Assembly (NCBI GenBank): GCA_910890315.1
Contig: CAJVGD010000002.1
Span: 2,418,001-2,482,000 of the forward strand
Reading direction: 5' to 3'
DNA length: 64,000 nt
DNA from: Serendipita indica DSM 11827
Taxonomy: Eukaryota > Basidiomycota > Agaricomycetes > Sebacinales > Serendipitaceae
Shown here one piece after another: positions 1-11,155 of the stretch. Both the position numbers and the translations under genes were made by a program. The notes beneath the pieces are model-generated. The model was not told the DNA's origin, did no database searches, and saw only the letters and a program-made list of their open reading frames with translations. Numbering within the stretch: the stretch's first letter is position 1; each line of letters begins with the position of its first letter.

Positions 1-280
1 GGCAAGAATGATGGCTCGTAAGTCGGAGAGTCTATTCTCTAATAACTGTCGTCGCAAAAGCGAGACAAAGCAAGGCCCATTCAAAAGTGCCTTGATTACT
101 TTTGGCTGGCTTTTGCGACTGTCTGGCAAGGCCTGGTCTGACCAAGCTTGCAGTGTGGAGGGCAAGCGTTACTTTACATGCCCACCAGCAAAAGGAGCAT
201 TCGCTCGACCCAAAAAGGTCACAGTAGGTGACTTTCCACCAGAGGACCTCGGACTGGACGATGAGGACGAGGAGCTTTGA
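1..280 (+). CDS. Tubulin-folding cofactor B (TBCB/Alp11), C-terminal end, partial
   Basis: Only the last two exons lie in the window. Exon 1-17 joins exon 154-280 over a 136-base intron (donor GTAAGT at 18, acceptor CAG at 151-153). The join rebuilds [13 protein letters not shown] followed by C and GAFARPKKV, the GKNDG and RYF core of a CAP-Gly domain. The acidic tail [20 protein letters not shown] matches the end of cofactor B, which ends soon after its CAP-Gly domain. In that family the protein works with cofactor E to fold or dissociate alpha-tubulin in the cytosol, binding the EEY/F tail of tubulin. The intron splitting the GKNDGS loop gives the phase. The 5' part is outside the window, so the ubiquitin-like N-domain cannot be checked. 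A different CAP-Gly protein is less likely because of the C-terminal signature. Confidence 0.85.
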   Translation, partial: ARMMARKSESLFSNNCRRKSETKQGPFKSALITFGWLLRLSGKAWSDQACSVEGKRYFTCPPAKGAFARPKKVTVGDFPPEDLGLDDEDEEL

Positions 281-697
281 GATGGAGAAACGTAGGAACA
301 GCACGTTGGCAATAATAAAACGTGTATCACTTACTCGCCAGTCGTCTGAGATCCTTGGGTAATCGGTGGCAGGTGCCCCAACGCCCCTGTTTTCAAACGG
401 CGCAGCCAGTCTTCCTCTAGCTGGTAGTGAAGCGAGATATTCTGGATTTTACTGCATGTAAAGCTATGGCTGAATGAGATCTCTTTAGTTATGTCGGCGC
501 GGTGAGCTTAGGAAGCGGACTTGTGAATGAAAAGAACTTGATCTCCTCCTCGTCGCGGCTTGTTTCCTCGCGGTTGCAACAATCTATAAGGACGACATAT
601 TCTCCCCTATATAGCTTTATAGAACACTCTCGTACCCACCTCCGACCTCCTGCATCTAGTCCAGCCCCTTCTTAGCGTACGCAACCTCAGCCAGGTG
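281..697. other. Intergenic region upstream of the Snt2-like gene
   Basis: No open frame with family features was seen. A TATA-rich stretch (CTATATAGCTTTATAG, about 606-621) lies 75-90 bases before the ATG at 698 and could serve as core promoter for the Snt2-like gene. The first part is presumably the 3' UTR and terminator of the cofactor B gene. Confidence 0.4.
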
Positions 698-3600
698 ATG
701 GCGACGATTACAGAAGGCGTTCTCAAAAGCGGAGAAAAGGTGTTTGTAAATGGTACGTATCGGTTTCATATTTCCCTTTGATATTCCATGGTGGTTATGG
801 CCTGACGCCTGACGGCGGACACGGCCCCCTGGGTCCCATGTCAAGAAGGAGACACTGATATCTTTGATGATATAGACTACGTATACGCGGCCGCAGCTTG
901 GGAGAGGCGTGATCCAGTCCCATACTCCATTGGCCGCATAATCGAGTTTATCCCACCCGAGGACCCGGCAAATGCACCCATGGTCAGAAGCAATGGTCGG
1001 CCAAAGGAAATTGGTCTCCGAGTTCGTATGGCGTGGTTCTATCGTCCACAAGACGTGCAAGACAAGGGTGTTGGTGACCATCGCCTGCTTCTCGCCGCTC
1101 TCTTCTCTGAGATTGTACCCTTCTCCAATGTTCGGGGCAAGTGCATCGTTCGCCACAAAGACAAAATCGCGGATCTAGCAGCGTACAAGAAAAAGGATGA
1201 CCGATTTTATTTTCATCAGCTATTTGATCCTTTCACCAAAGACCAATATGAAGTGATACCCTCTACGGACATTCATAACCGTACGTCTCATTGGTTGAGT
1301 TTTGTTCATCTCTCATCCACGTATTAGTCCCCAGCCATATCAAAGAGGTTCTAGTCTCACGTTACGAATTTGTCGTATGTGAACGCGAGGCAGTTCCAGA
1401 CCTCCAGGACAATCTTCGTCTCTGCGAAACATGCGGAGACTGGTGCCCAGGGTACGCTGGTGTTTTCCGCAATGGTGCCATCTGACTTACCTCCTGTGCA
1501 GCCCAGAATCAGTGATGTGTGAACTCTGCAAGAAGCACTATCATATGGAATGCGTCAATCCCCCTCTCCTTGCCAAACCAAGTCGCGGTTATGGATGGTC
1601 TTGCGCAAGCTGCAACAACAAGCGAGACAGCAATGAAGTTGATGTGGGCACGAGTAAGATCAGGCAAACTAGAGACTTGGCTCTCGCACTCGCAAAGGCT
1701 CGTGCAAAATCGAAGCCCAGCCCAAAGTCGGAAGAGGAGCCTGAAAAGTTTTGGAAAGGCTGGAATTTCCGCTATTTCGGGTATGTCTCATCGGATGACA
1801 ATGCGCTTTTCTAAATACCTCTAGGCAATATACCGTTGCAGAGGATACCTTGGGTCAGTGTTCATCAGAGCATCATCAAATCTATTAACGGCTTGCAGAT
1901 CCGGACGATATGATTTATGTGCGAGCTCCCACGAGGATAGGTCCAAAGTTTCAAGTCGTTCCACCACCCCTACCGGAGGGCCCAAACAGTACGTACTCGT
2001 TTTTGCTTCAGTCACTCTCTTATACCAGTCGCCTAGCCGACCCAGAGCTTCCTTCAAGAGGTGGAGACGACACTATCGAGGTCATGAGTCTGTTCTGTCG
2101 AATGGATGAAGCCTATAGTAAGGAGTTTTACCTTTCTGCGTTCATTACCTAATCATATTCGCAGGCACCGACGGTAACTATTGATCACCCATCTCATATA
2201 GATGACCCAGACTAATTTCTTCTAGCGGAAAGAAGAAAGAGTATACTCACTGCGAGAAGCGACCTACAATGTGACATCGACTGGCTTGAAGAGGTTGTTC
2301 GTCGGTTTACAGACGCATGGCTGAATAAGCAGTCTGTATACTCAGTCAACATGCGGAAGCCAATGGTCATCCGTGCGGTAAGTACAATGTTCGCCCTAAA
2401 GCCGTTCTTACCGGCATCTACCAGTTCAAGGATGGCAAAGAGACACGTTACCGCGATAGAGAATGGAGCGAGGTCGAGGAGGCCATCTTTGACGAGTCTG
2501 TCCGCAAGCACCACTCTGAACTCCGCCATGTACGAGCCGATATCAAGACGAGGACAATGCCAGAGGTGGTCCGCCATTTCGGTCACTGGAAAGCGTATGT
2601 ACCTTCTCATTGGAAAATCCGTGAAATTGACAAGGCCTAGTCGACAGCTCAAATTGCAACGGCTCATGCCTCCTCAAGAACCGACGCCTGCGGCAACGAG
2701 CGACGACAATACTTCCATCTACCAAAAGGGCGACCGCAGAGTGTTCACTTGTGCTGTTTGTCGCACCAAAGACTCCGAGACATGGTGGAAGGCTCCACGT
2801 AATCTTTCGACGAATAGTATGTGCGATGAATGCGGCACGCAATGGCGCAAGTATGCCATCAAGTCCGTTCGAACAGATAAGGAGCGCGAGGTTGCGCCTA
2901 AACCTCACTCTCATGCAACTCCCGAGCCACCAACGACCCGATCTGGCGCAGCGACGAACAAAGCAATTGGGCTTGCAGCGGACAAAGCCAAACGAGAGTC
3001 CACTCCCCTCAATGGTCCTTTGAACAAGAAGCTCCGGGTATGTGTGTGATTACTATGATATAAAATACTGATCGTTTGCAGCTTGTGAGTGGGACATCTA
3101 CGCCAATCAAGCTCGTCTGCTGCTTGTGCAGGAAGACCGGGCCTCAAGGACAAGTCGTCAAATGTAGCGTCTGCAGCTTCACTGTTCATGCAGGCAAGTA
3201 GCTCATGTCCCTAGTTTCGACTATGGTGCTCACTCAGCCACAGGTTGCGTTGGTGCACCTCTCGAGGATGCATTACCCAATTGGATGTGCGATATCTGCG
3301 CAAATGAGCGAAACCCAGAATCAAACTTGGTACGTCTGTTTTTATCTACGAGGATTCTATTGACCATACCCAGGACCCGAAATGCGAGTTGTGTCCGCCG
3401 CATCCAGCAGACCGCAAAAAAGGAGCTCGAGACTCTGCATTCTTACGGGCTGCCAAGCCAACAGAGTTTCGTGGATGGGTTCATGTCTTGTGCTCGACAT
3501 TCACCAGCCAATTGGAATACGCCGACGCTCGGCGCATGAGACTCGTCGAGGGGCTCATTACCATCCCTGAACGCAACTTTACACAGGTGCGGATAGCCTA

Positions 3601-4475
3601 CTCAATGGTAGCGGTGTGGATCTAATTCGCGATGTAGAAATGTAGCTGCTGTGGAGGAGCGGAGGGCTGCGTCTCTCAATGTGATCAGTGTCTCACCACT
3701 TTTCATCCGGTCTGTGCGTGGAATCACGGATATAAGTTTGGCATTGAATTCACTCCGGTACGTTTTCAATCACAAAAGGGACAGTATTACTTACACTATT
3801 CAGGTCAAGCCAAACCAGCGCAAAGAATTCCCAACAGTCGAATTCAGACAAGAGATTGGCACGATGAACGCCGTTATCATCTGCGATAGCCATGGAGGAA
3901 ACATGAACCCCAGTGGTAAGAAGATATACGACTTGTGCGACTTGGACGAGCGAGGAAGGGTGAGTAACGATGCAGATAGAAGTTTCACCCCTGATCATAT
4001 GCAGACTGCACTTCAAGCCTTTACGGAGACGTACAAGCAAGCACATAACAGTGAGAAGACGTATGGTCTCCTTCGCAAAGCTCGTCGGTTGGATGATGTG
4101 GTTCCCGCTCCGCGATTCGATGCTGTGCCTACTTTGGATCCTTCATTGGTACTCTCCACAAATAACCAATGCGTTTTCTGCCACACGCTGTCATCGCCAT
4201 TCTGGTGGCCCACAGACGCAGCACATATCGACCCTATCCCAGAAGGACCAAAGGAAGGAAACGAGACACTCACCAATGGTACGACGAGCCATCCCGTAGA
4301 TGAACATCCTCACGCCGAACAAGGAGATGTGGCCATGGACGAAGACGCGCCTGAACCGAAACCAGCCGAAGCGCCCAAGGTTCAAAAGATATGCCACGCT
4401 TGCTACTTCCAACAATTGACCGCGAAAGCGCAACCCATTGTCGTCGATCTCAGTAGTCCCATCATCGTATCCTAG
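698..4475 (+). CDS. Snt2-like chromatin regulator (BAH, PHD, SANT, GATA-type finger, PHD, extended PHD)
   Basis: A multi-exon gene (about 12 introns) starting MATITEGVLKSGEKVFVN, with the next exon at 876. Domains in order: BAH (about 880-1400; YSIGRIIEF, RMAWFYRPQD, CIVRHKDKI); PHD finger (about 1425-1620; CETCGDWC, MCELCKKHYHMEC, WSCASC); SANT-like helix bundle (about 2430-2600; REWSEVEEAIFDESV to VVRHFGHWKA); GATA-type C4 finger (about 2735-2870; CAVC then MCDEC); second PHD (about 3110-3310; CCLC, CSVC, WMCDIC); extended PHD (about 3370-3770; CELC, GWVHVLC, CSCCGG, CDQC, FHPVCAW). This is the Snt2/Lid2-complex layout, which in yeasts reads H3 tails and recruits histone deacetylase or demethylase partners. 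Exon joins at 752/876, 1280/1328, 1451/1502, 1780/1825 and 1853/1899 keep frame. A possible 36-base intron at 1993-2028 may instead be read through in frame. The 3' end is convergent with the ubiquitin hydrolase, 100 bases apart. Confidence 0.82.
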
Positions 4476-4575
4476 TCTCTGCTGTATGAATAGTGATTTC
4501 CAATTGTTCGCTTGAGTTGATGTACAGGAGATCCAAGAAATTGTGTACAGATACAGTCGCATCACAAGCATGCGA

Positions 4576-7500
4576 TTAATGAGTCCGCTTATAGAAGAGA
4601 ATATAAGCCGCCTTTGTCTGTTGAACCGTGAGTGACCAAGGAACAATCGAAGCGGAGAAACGACTTACGACAACAGCATTCTTGTCAGCGCGTGTGATTC
4701 TGCTGTCATCACAATATCTCCATCCGGCAGCACTCGACACAAATGCTGTATCTGAGAGAGGAAGAAGAAGTCAGTTTCAGGATGCATTCGAGGTGTTGTT
4801 GCCAACGTACAGTGCCCGCTGCTGAGTGTTCCGTAGTGGTTAGTGACACCAAACAAGTCATATTTGTAGGGTGGTTGTTGTCGACGAGGATCATCTGATC
4901 CGAGGACTTGCGGCCTGCCATACTTGACAATCGTTCGTTCTGCGCCAGCAGGGAGCGGTGGTGGCATGTATCCAGTCAAGTCGAGATTGTTGATGGGAAA
5001 GTCTACCAGTGTCTCGATCTTCTCGGTGAAGGGCCCCTTGAAGGAGAACCGTTTGAGGTGGATGAGGAGGACAGGGGGTAGACGGCATAGTGTCAGTACT
5101 TTGGTCGCCTTGCGTAGTGCCTTGCAGTTGGGGCAGTTCCTGACATGGGTCTTAACATCGTAAATCGATCAATCGTGCCGCTACATACCAGGCGTCTGTC
5201 TTTTCCATGACTTCCTGCTGTACGAATGCGTCGAGACATTGCTGCAATGAAACACGGGACGCCTGCTTATGGTCGGGGACGGGCAAGGAGAGATGCATAA
5301 ACGTGTTGTACGTTGTCGAAGTCTGTAAGCAGTGAGAACCGAGGATACTACCCAACGAAATTGCATACTTTGTGGCAGGTCATACATTCCATACGATTAC
5401 GGAACTGGCCTTGGAAGTAGTCGACAATTATGCTGTTGTTTGTCATGCGATAGAGCTGCCACTCTTGTTCGCTAGCAATCTGCGTCGACAAAGCTTCAAG
5501 TTCCGCCTCCCGCTCGGGTCTGGTTTCAATAATGTGTCGTTGGAGGATACGGTTGAGATCTTCATGGAGTCCATCGAGGAGGAAAATCATAAATTCTTGA
5601 GCGTCATGTTGGTTCGAATCTGCGAATTGAGGGGCATAGGCGCAAACAGTTTTCTTAAGGCATATCTCAGCATCTTCGACAGGCCGTAAACGTGAACCAC
5701 GTACTCTGAAAGGGATCGGAGTCAAGGCTCCCATATCTGCTTGCCACATATCGACCAATAGTCGTGCATAACCTTCTGTGAGTTTACCCTTGGTTCCGAG
5801 CGGGTTGAGCATATTGACGGCATTTCGCCAGCGACCGTCTAAACATGGTCGAGTCAGTCTCACTCAGTACCAGCAGGAGGCTTACCGATGAAGAAACGAG
5901 CAAATGGGGCGGTGGCGCTGAGACACTGCAAGACCGAGTTCATGTAGCACGTATTTCCCAAGTTCTTCAAACCGGACATTCCGATCTCGCTCGCCGACCA
6001 AAAGACCACGGGATAATCGGATTTGATCATCGGAGCCGGTGGTGGAGCAGCAGTGGGCGCATACGCTGCTTGACCGAGGCGACTTCGAGGTTCGAGTTTG
6101 GTCGTCGCACCGCTTGTGGCTGTTGCAGCAGCAGGTGGTGGCGGCAAGACATGATTGAGGGCCAATTGAGGATAGTCAATGGGTCTACCCGGTTGTACAG
6201 AACCTGAATAAGCCTGACCCTGGTCTGCAAAATCGCTTCGTTTACGCGAAATTGGATACTGGTTGACGGAAGCTGCTTGCGGGGGAGTTGGCTCGGTTCC
6301 TGTGGTACATTAGTCAATGGTTCTTGAGCCAGATGAAGCTTACCTGGTGGCGGTGAAAAGGGAGTAGGGAAAGTCGGATATTGAATAGGGCCATTGCGAG
6401 TACCGGATGTCGAGACCAATGTTGGTGTTTGCGTAGTTGGGGGCTGAAATGCGTCAGAAAGACTCTGGCTGATAAAATGTTTCTTACAGGGCTAGTCGCG
6501 CGAGACCGATAGTATTGAACAGGTGGCAAAGGAGGCTTGGAAACGGTTCGTGGCCTAGTAAGCTTGTGAGTTCCAGGAGTTTCTGTGCTGACGTCGGATC
6601 TACGACCATGGTTAGTCTCATCAAAACAGCAATGCTTGCCAGGATTTACCCAGTCGTCTGTGGTTGTAGTTTCTCCGCGGGAGGATACTTGATCTCTGCA
6701 CGTCTATCGTACAAAAAGGTCTCTTCTTCCGAGGCTGATGTAGCAGATGTCGAGGTGGATCCCGTCGGTTCCGGTGGAATGGCATCGCCATTAGAGATTG
6801 AGCCAGAGGATGAAGAGGGTGAGATGCGCTTCAAGATGCCCTCCTGACCAATGGTAGCCTTCCAGGCTTTGAAACCTCCAATAAGCAACATTGGCGGGCG
6901 TTTGAGAGGTCGATGAAATTCATTTTCGAAAATAGCGCGCGAGAGTGAGTAGATGGGAGTATTTGGTGCAATGGTCGTCGACGACTCGTCGTACATGATG
7001 ATGAGATCAAACCGAGAACGGTTCTTGAACAATACTTGCTCCATGTTGGGAGCTATTACTTGGGCACCTTCAATCATAGAAGAGTTGATGCTACAGGCCG
7101 GTCAGAGGCCGTAGAGAGCGCATCGATCGACTTACCCTTGGCGTGCCAACACCATTGGTTCCAGGCACACGATAGCGTCATGGTTGATTCGCTCCTTATC
7201 AAATTGTTCTCGGTTGCGAACATCGAGCATGAGAATATTCAGTCCCCGGGTCTCGAGCAACGAGTTGAGCTTCTGAGGTGTGATTGCGTTGGTGATGGGG
7301 AGATCTACAGAGACTGCTTGGTCTCCAACCGGATATCCTCCTGTTCGAGGGGATGCTTGTGATTGATTCGGGCTGTATCCGTGCCCTGGCGAGCCGTGGT
7401 TGGCAGGAGTAATTGGGCGCGCACCGCCGCTCATGCGCTTGATAGGGATTGGAGTGCTCGCTGGTCGCGGCTCCATATCCATGACTGCTGGGAATGCTTT

Positions 7501-8801
7501 TGCTTTCCAAGGGAGTCCATTTGGCTTGTGTCCATTGATCCCATTCGGGCTCGTCGTTTGCTTTGTTCCGTTCATGCCTGGAGCATGTGTCGGGACTGAG
7601 GGGAACATGGGCACGGGATCGCGTTCATTAAGCTCGTCAATAGGCGGAAATGTTCTAGAAAAGTCGGATGGGCTTCTGACTGGCGTCTCGACTTTGCGCA
7701 TGCGAGGGACCTGAATGTCATCGTCCTCTGGAGACGATCCAGCCGAGTGTGTCGGCGATGGCGGACCGAGATTGGACACAGGAACAAACTGCCTTGGGGA
7801 TGTTCCAGCGGGGATCGGGGTCGGGGTCGAACGAGTGTATGGAGAAGACAATGGGATGGCAGGCTTCGGGCTTGCCGGAGGGATCGGAGGAATGAACACG
7901 TTCTGACTTATCGAAGATCTCCTGACGGTGTATGGACCAGGTGTTGGACCTCGAGGCGCTGGGGTCGGTCCCCGTGAGGGGACAAGCACAGGTGGTGACT
8001 GCGGGCGAAAGTTTTGCGAGGGCGGGCGCTGAATCTTTTTGCCAATGAGCTCCGCTTGGATCCCGCTTCCTTGGAGCTGCTTTAGACGTTCTGCCAACGA
8101 GTTGCCCGCTCGACGGTTTAGCGAGCCATCCGTCTCTGACGCCACATCGGCCCGTTCACTAAAGTTGAAAAGGAGCGAGAGCGTCAGAAGCATTGCCGGA
8201 TGACGTAGATAGAGAAAAGAACAAACGATAGTGGGGAAGCGCAGACGATGGGGACTACTTACGCCTCTGCACGCTCGGCCTGGAGGAGCTGCGCCTGCAA
8301 ATTTGCGACGCTCTTCATCATAGCCTCAAAGGGACCCTATAGGGGAAATACGAGTGAGCGTCTGGACTGGGCAGCGGGGGGGACGAGGTCATTACCTTGT
8401 TAAAGTCTGCCATTAGGTGATAGAGCGCACCGTGACGGCCACGCTGGGACTCTTGTTTATAATCTTGGGATTCCTGGACGAACTGGAGGAGACTGGAGAC
8501 GGTCAACGGGCCTGATCGAGGATGTGGACCACAACCTGCTGCTGAGCAAGGTGGCTTTGATGACTTACACGCCGACCTGGACAAACTGAAAAAGCGCGCC
8601 TCGCAAATCTCCCTGTTGCTCCTTGAGATGGGCCTCTTCAGCGAGCCGGCGAAGAGAGTTCATTGCCGTCAACGGGGCAGCCCCCTTGACAGACTTGTTC
8701 GTCTTGAGCGCGGCAGCATTGCGGATCTGGGCGACTGTTCGTAGCTCGGATGGAATTACAGGAGTAGGTGTCGTTATTATAGGGGACGCTGTCGATGGCA
8801 T
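4576..8801 (-). CDS. Ubiquitin carboxyl-terminal hydrolase with rhodanese domain (Doa4/USP8-like)
   Basis: A cysteine protease that removes ubiquitin, in this family mainly from endosomal/ESCRT cargo. Domains in order: N-terminal helical region ([12 protein letters not shown] start, [19 protein letters not shown]; about 8800-8270) like the USP8/Doa4 N-domain; a Pro/Ser-rich linker; a rhodanese fold (about 7330-6850; [28 protein letters not shown]); then a USP core with the Cys box [13 protein letters not shown] (Cys codon near 5948), [25 protein letters not shown] zinc-finger pair, [13 protein letters not shown], and the His box SSGHYTAFV built across the intron near 4810. The final exon gives [10 protein letters not shown] and stops at 4576. 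The usual rhodanese Cys is replaced ([11 protein letters not shown]), so that domain is probably non-catalytic, as in its USP8/Doa4 relatives. Start at 8801 was chosen because the frame upstream lacks family features. Confidence 0.9.
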
Positions 8802-9233
8802 GTCGACACCTGCAAGAGGTTGGGTACAAGCTTGCAACGGCCTATTTACCCCACTCTTGCCCGAAACCTTATGGCGCCGAGAGCACACACTAAATTCACA
8901 AATAAACAGCTTGTACACTACTTTACACAATTTCCTCAAACTCCTGCTAATGCGGGCCACTTTGTTCGGACATGAGGACGCTCGAGGGCCCCGCCCACGG
9001 TTTGCCGAGACGCGCAGATACGACGCGGGAGGGAATCGTCTACCCAAAAGGGGGGGAGCACGTCATGTGAGGCCTCAAGTTAGCCTACACTCAACCGTGA
9101 GGACGGGTCGGAGGGCAGAGAACCATGGTGTGATAGCAGAGCGTAAAGAGACTGATCGAGCAATAGAGAGCACTCACTCTGTCACAGGTGGATCCCTTGA
9201 TCGACCAATCCCCCTCTCCACAGAGCATGTCCC
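8802..9233. other. Intergenic, probable promoter of the ubiquitin hydrolase gene
   Basis: About 430 bases between the stop of the Clr2-like gene and the start of the hydrolase gene, both on the minus strand. Open frames here have no recognisable content, and I see no distinctive motif. Confidence 0.35.
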
Positions 9234-9977
9234 CTACTCTGGCAGCAGGAAGCACGCATCATTGAAAACGTTGAGCGTCGGAGGGGAGGGCTCTCGAGGG
9301 GCTTTATCCTTGACACTGGCTTGATATGCGGCTACATGCTGCTTGTGTCGGTCCTGCAAGACGGCGTCCCATGCTCGCTTGTATTGTCGATTGAGAGCAC
9401 CTTGTCTACGCTTGTGTGCAGTAATAGGTGTGTCATATACGCATATGCAGCGTCTCTTCGGCATGCCCCGCATGAGCCACGCAAAGTGGAACAATGCTTC
9501 GTTTGCTGAGCGAAACTTGTAGCCGGCGCCCTGTCGACTCGTCAGTACAGGCGCATATGGAATGAAAGTACATACGTATATGTAAAAATCATGCCGAACA
9601 TCGTCATGTCCTACTCGCGTTCCTTTCTTGTGGCAATAAAGGCGATATCCAAGGGGAAAGTCTGTCAGAATATAATCCCTTTCACCTGTGAGATGATTAA
9701 CATCATGATGAAACAGGTCTGATAACCTACTGTTGATAAGGAGGAACTTGTTCACGAGCTCTTTTGCGATAGTCTTGCGCAGGCGCTTAGATCTGGACGA
9801 GTCCAAGGGCTCTAACTCGTACCAAGTGACCGAGTGCCCACTCCCTTCCTTAATCTTGCTTGGGGGCTGAAAGTCTTTGCCCACCTCTGCGTCAGTGGTG
9901 TGGATTGTCAGAGAGTTGCTCTCAAGTGTAAAGTCCGGGACGTCGAATCTTGGTTCGTTTGACCGTACGTGGTACAT
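9234..9977 (-). CDS. Clr2-like domain protein (putative heterochromatic silencing factor)
   Basis: Two exons: MYHVRSNEPRFDVPDF to DFYIY, then GAGYKFRSANEALFHF to FLLPE, joined over a short intron (donor GTATGT on the minus strand, about 9532-9574) that falls inside the key motif. The joined FYIYGAGYKFRSANE, then HFAWLM and a closing CIC, resembles the Clr2 core in which a YGHPSG-like turn is followed by FRSPxEFxPHxxWL and CxC. Clr2 belongs to the SHREC silencing complex in fission yeast. At about 230 residues this is short compared with full Clr2, so it may be a single-domain relative common in Agaricomycetes. The role in silencing is inference from a short motif; it could be a lineage-specific protein that only shares the fold. 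Confidence 0.5.
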   Translation of the reverse strand: MYHVRSNEPRFDVPDFTLESNSLTIHTTDAEVGKDFQPPSKIKEGSGHSVTWYELEPLDSSRSKRLRKTIAKELVNKFLLINSRLSDLFHHDVNHLTGERDYILTDFPLGYRLYCHKKGTRVGHDDVRHDFYIYVCTFIPYAPVLTSRQGAGYKFRSANEALFHFAWLMRGMPKRRCICVYDTPITAHKRRQGALNRQYKRAWDAVLQDRHKQHVAAYQASVKDKAPREPSPPTLNVFNDACFLLPE

Positions 9978-10284
9978 AACAAAGAAATTGAAGCCGATAA
10001 AGAATAAAAACTAAGAGTATTAGTTGAAAAGGTGGGCAGTGGAAGGGTCGAACGTGCAATCGCGCTGTGGCGTGATGTGGTCAGCAGCCCAAATGCCACT
10101 CCGGAAGATCCAATGCGTCCAAAGTCGGACAAATATACAGTCTATTGCACTCAAGAAGGATCCAGATGGGATATTCTTCCGCGCCACATCTTATCGGTCA
10201 TTGCATCATACCAAAAGTGTAACAAGTCCTTCGAAACGTTCCTCATAGTAAATCCCCGGATTTACATATTCAAATGACTCTATT
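9978..10284. other. Intergenic between the Clr2-like and membrane protein genes
   Basis: Divergent spacer of about 300 bases. Short frames are present but none has domain features. It presumably holds the promoters of both neighbours. Confidence 0.3.
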
Positions 10285-11042
10285 ATGGCGCAACGGGTCA
10301 ATCACCCTCAACGGGTCGAGACTTGGACAGCTCCACTACTAATGGCCGCCAATATCCTCACTGTAGTAATGACCACAGCGCTCCTTGTGGGTGCCCAGAT
10401 ACTCCCGGATGGTGATGGACTCCCAACAATATCCGTAGCGTCCACGGCATCGCAGGGAACATCGAATTTCTCCTGGGTGTCGACTTGGGCTTCAAACACG
10501 AGCGGAATGCACTCTATCACTTATTCACCCTATCTAGGACAGCATTCAAGTACACATGCAGTCCAGACAGGGTACGTAATGCTCCCCGGTTGCGCTTCTT
10601 ATACCCGAGTCAACATGGCTCACCTGAACTTCCCCCTAGGTCCTCCCCCAGCCCAAATACCTCGAATGTCCATATTATTGCACCTGTAGTCGGTGCGGTC
10701 CTAGCTGCTCTCTTCATCCTCGTACGTCGCCACCACGGTATTTTTATCTTTGCTCAACCTCGGTCGGTTTGCCTTTGACAGGTAGGGTGCTGGCTAGTTA
10801 GGAGACGAAGGAATCGTGCTCTCAACGCACATAGGCGACGGTCGACATGGATGGCCTCGCAGAAGTATAAATGGGAACCCGATAGCAAACGTGATACGGA
10901 GGCTGGTCAACCAGACGAGTGCTTTTACTTCTTCCTTTTGTAATGAGTTTGTTGACATTTCCCTAGTGACCCGCCATTCCCAACGACCATCCAAGCCCCT
11001 ACGCCGGCGACGACGCACGAGCGCAAGACATCTATTCTCTAA
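10285..11042 (+). CDS. Small single-pass membrane protein with signal sequence
   Basis: Assembled from four exons. The first has a hydrophobic leader (LLMAANILTVVMTTALLVG) and a Ser/Thr-rich stretch with N-glycosylation-type sites (NFSW, NTSG). After an intron (donor GTACGT near 10572, acceptor before 10640) comes PNTSNVHIIAP and a membrane segment VVGAVLAALFILVGCWLV interrupted by an intron after ILV's Leu, then the basic stop-transfer RRRRNRALNAHRRRS. The last exon ends TPATTHERKTSIL. Topology is therefore a short outside domain, one membrane span and a basic tail inside, as in many Agaricomycete proteins whose Axl2/SKG6-like span is their only recognisable part. No function can be assigned. 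The start could be the second Met, 19 codons on, which would make a neater signal peptide. Confidence 0.6.
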
Positions 11043-11155
11043 ACACACACAATTTACCCACGAAATTTCTTGGATACCTGCTTTCCATCAGGCCAATCGT
11101 GTGTTTAAAGCTCCAATTCACACAATGTTCCAAACATAAGTTATGGCGTGAATAT

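Noticed and set aside
8565-9047. Longer N-terminus for the ubiquitin hydrolase
   Set aside because: The frame upstream of 8801 is Arg/Cys-rich, poorly ordered and lies in the probable promoter.
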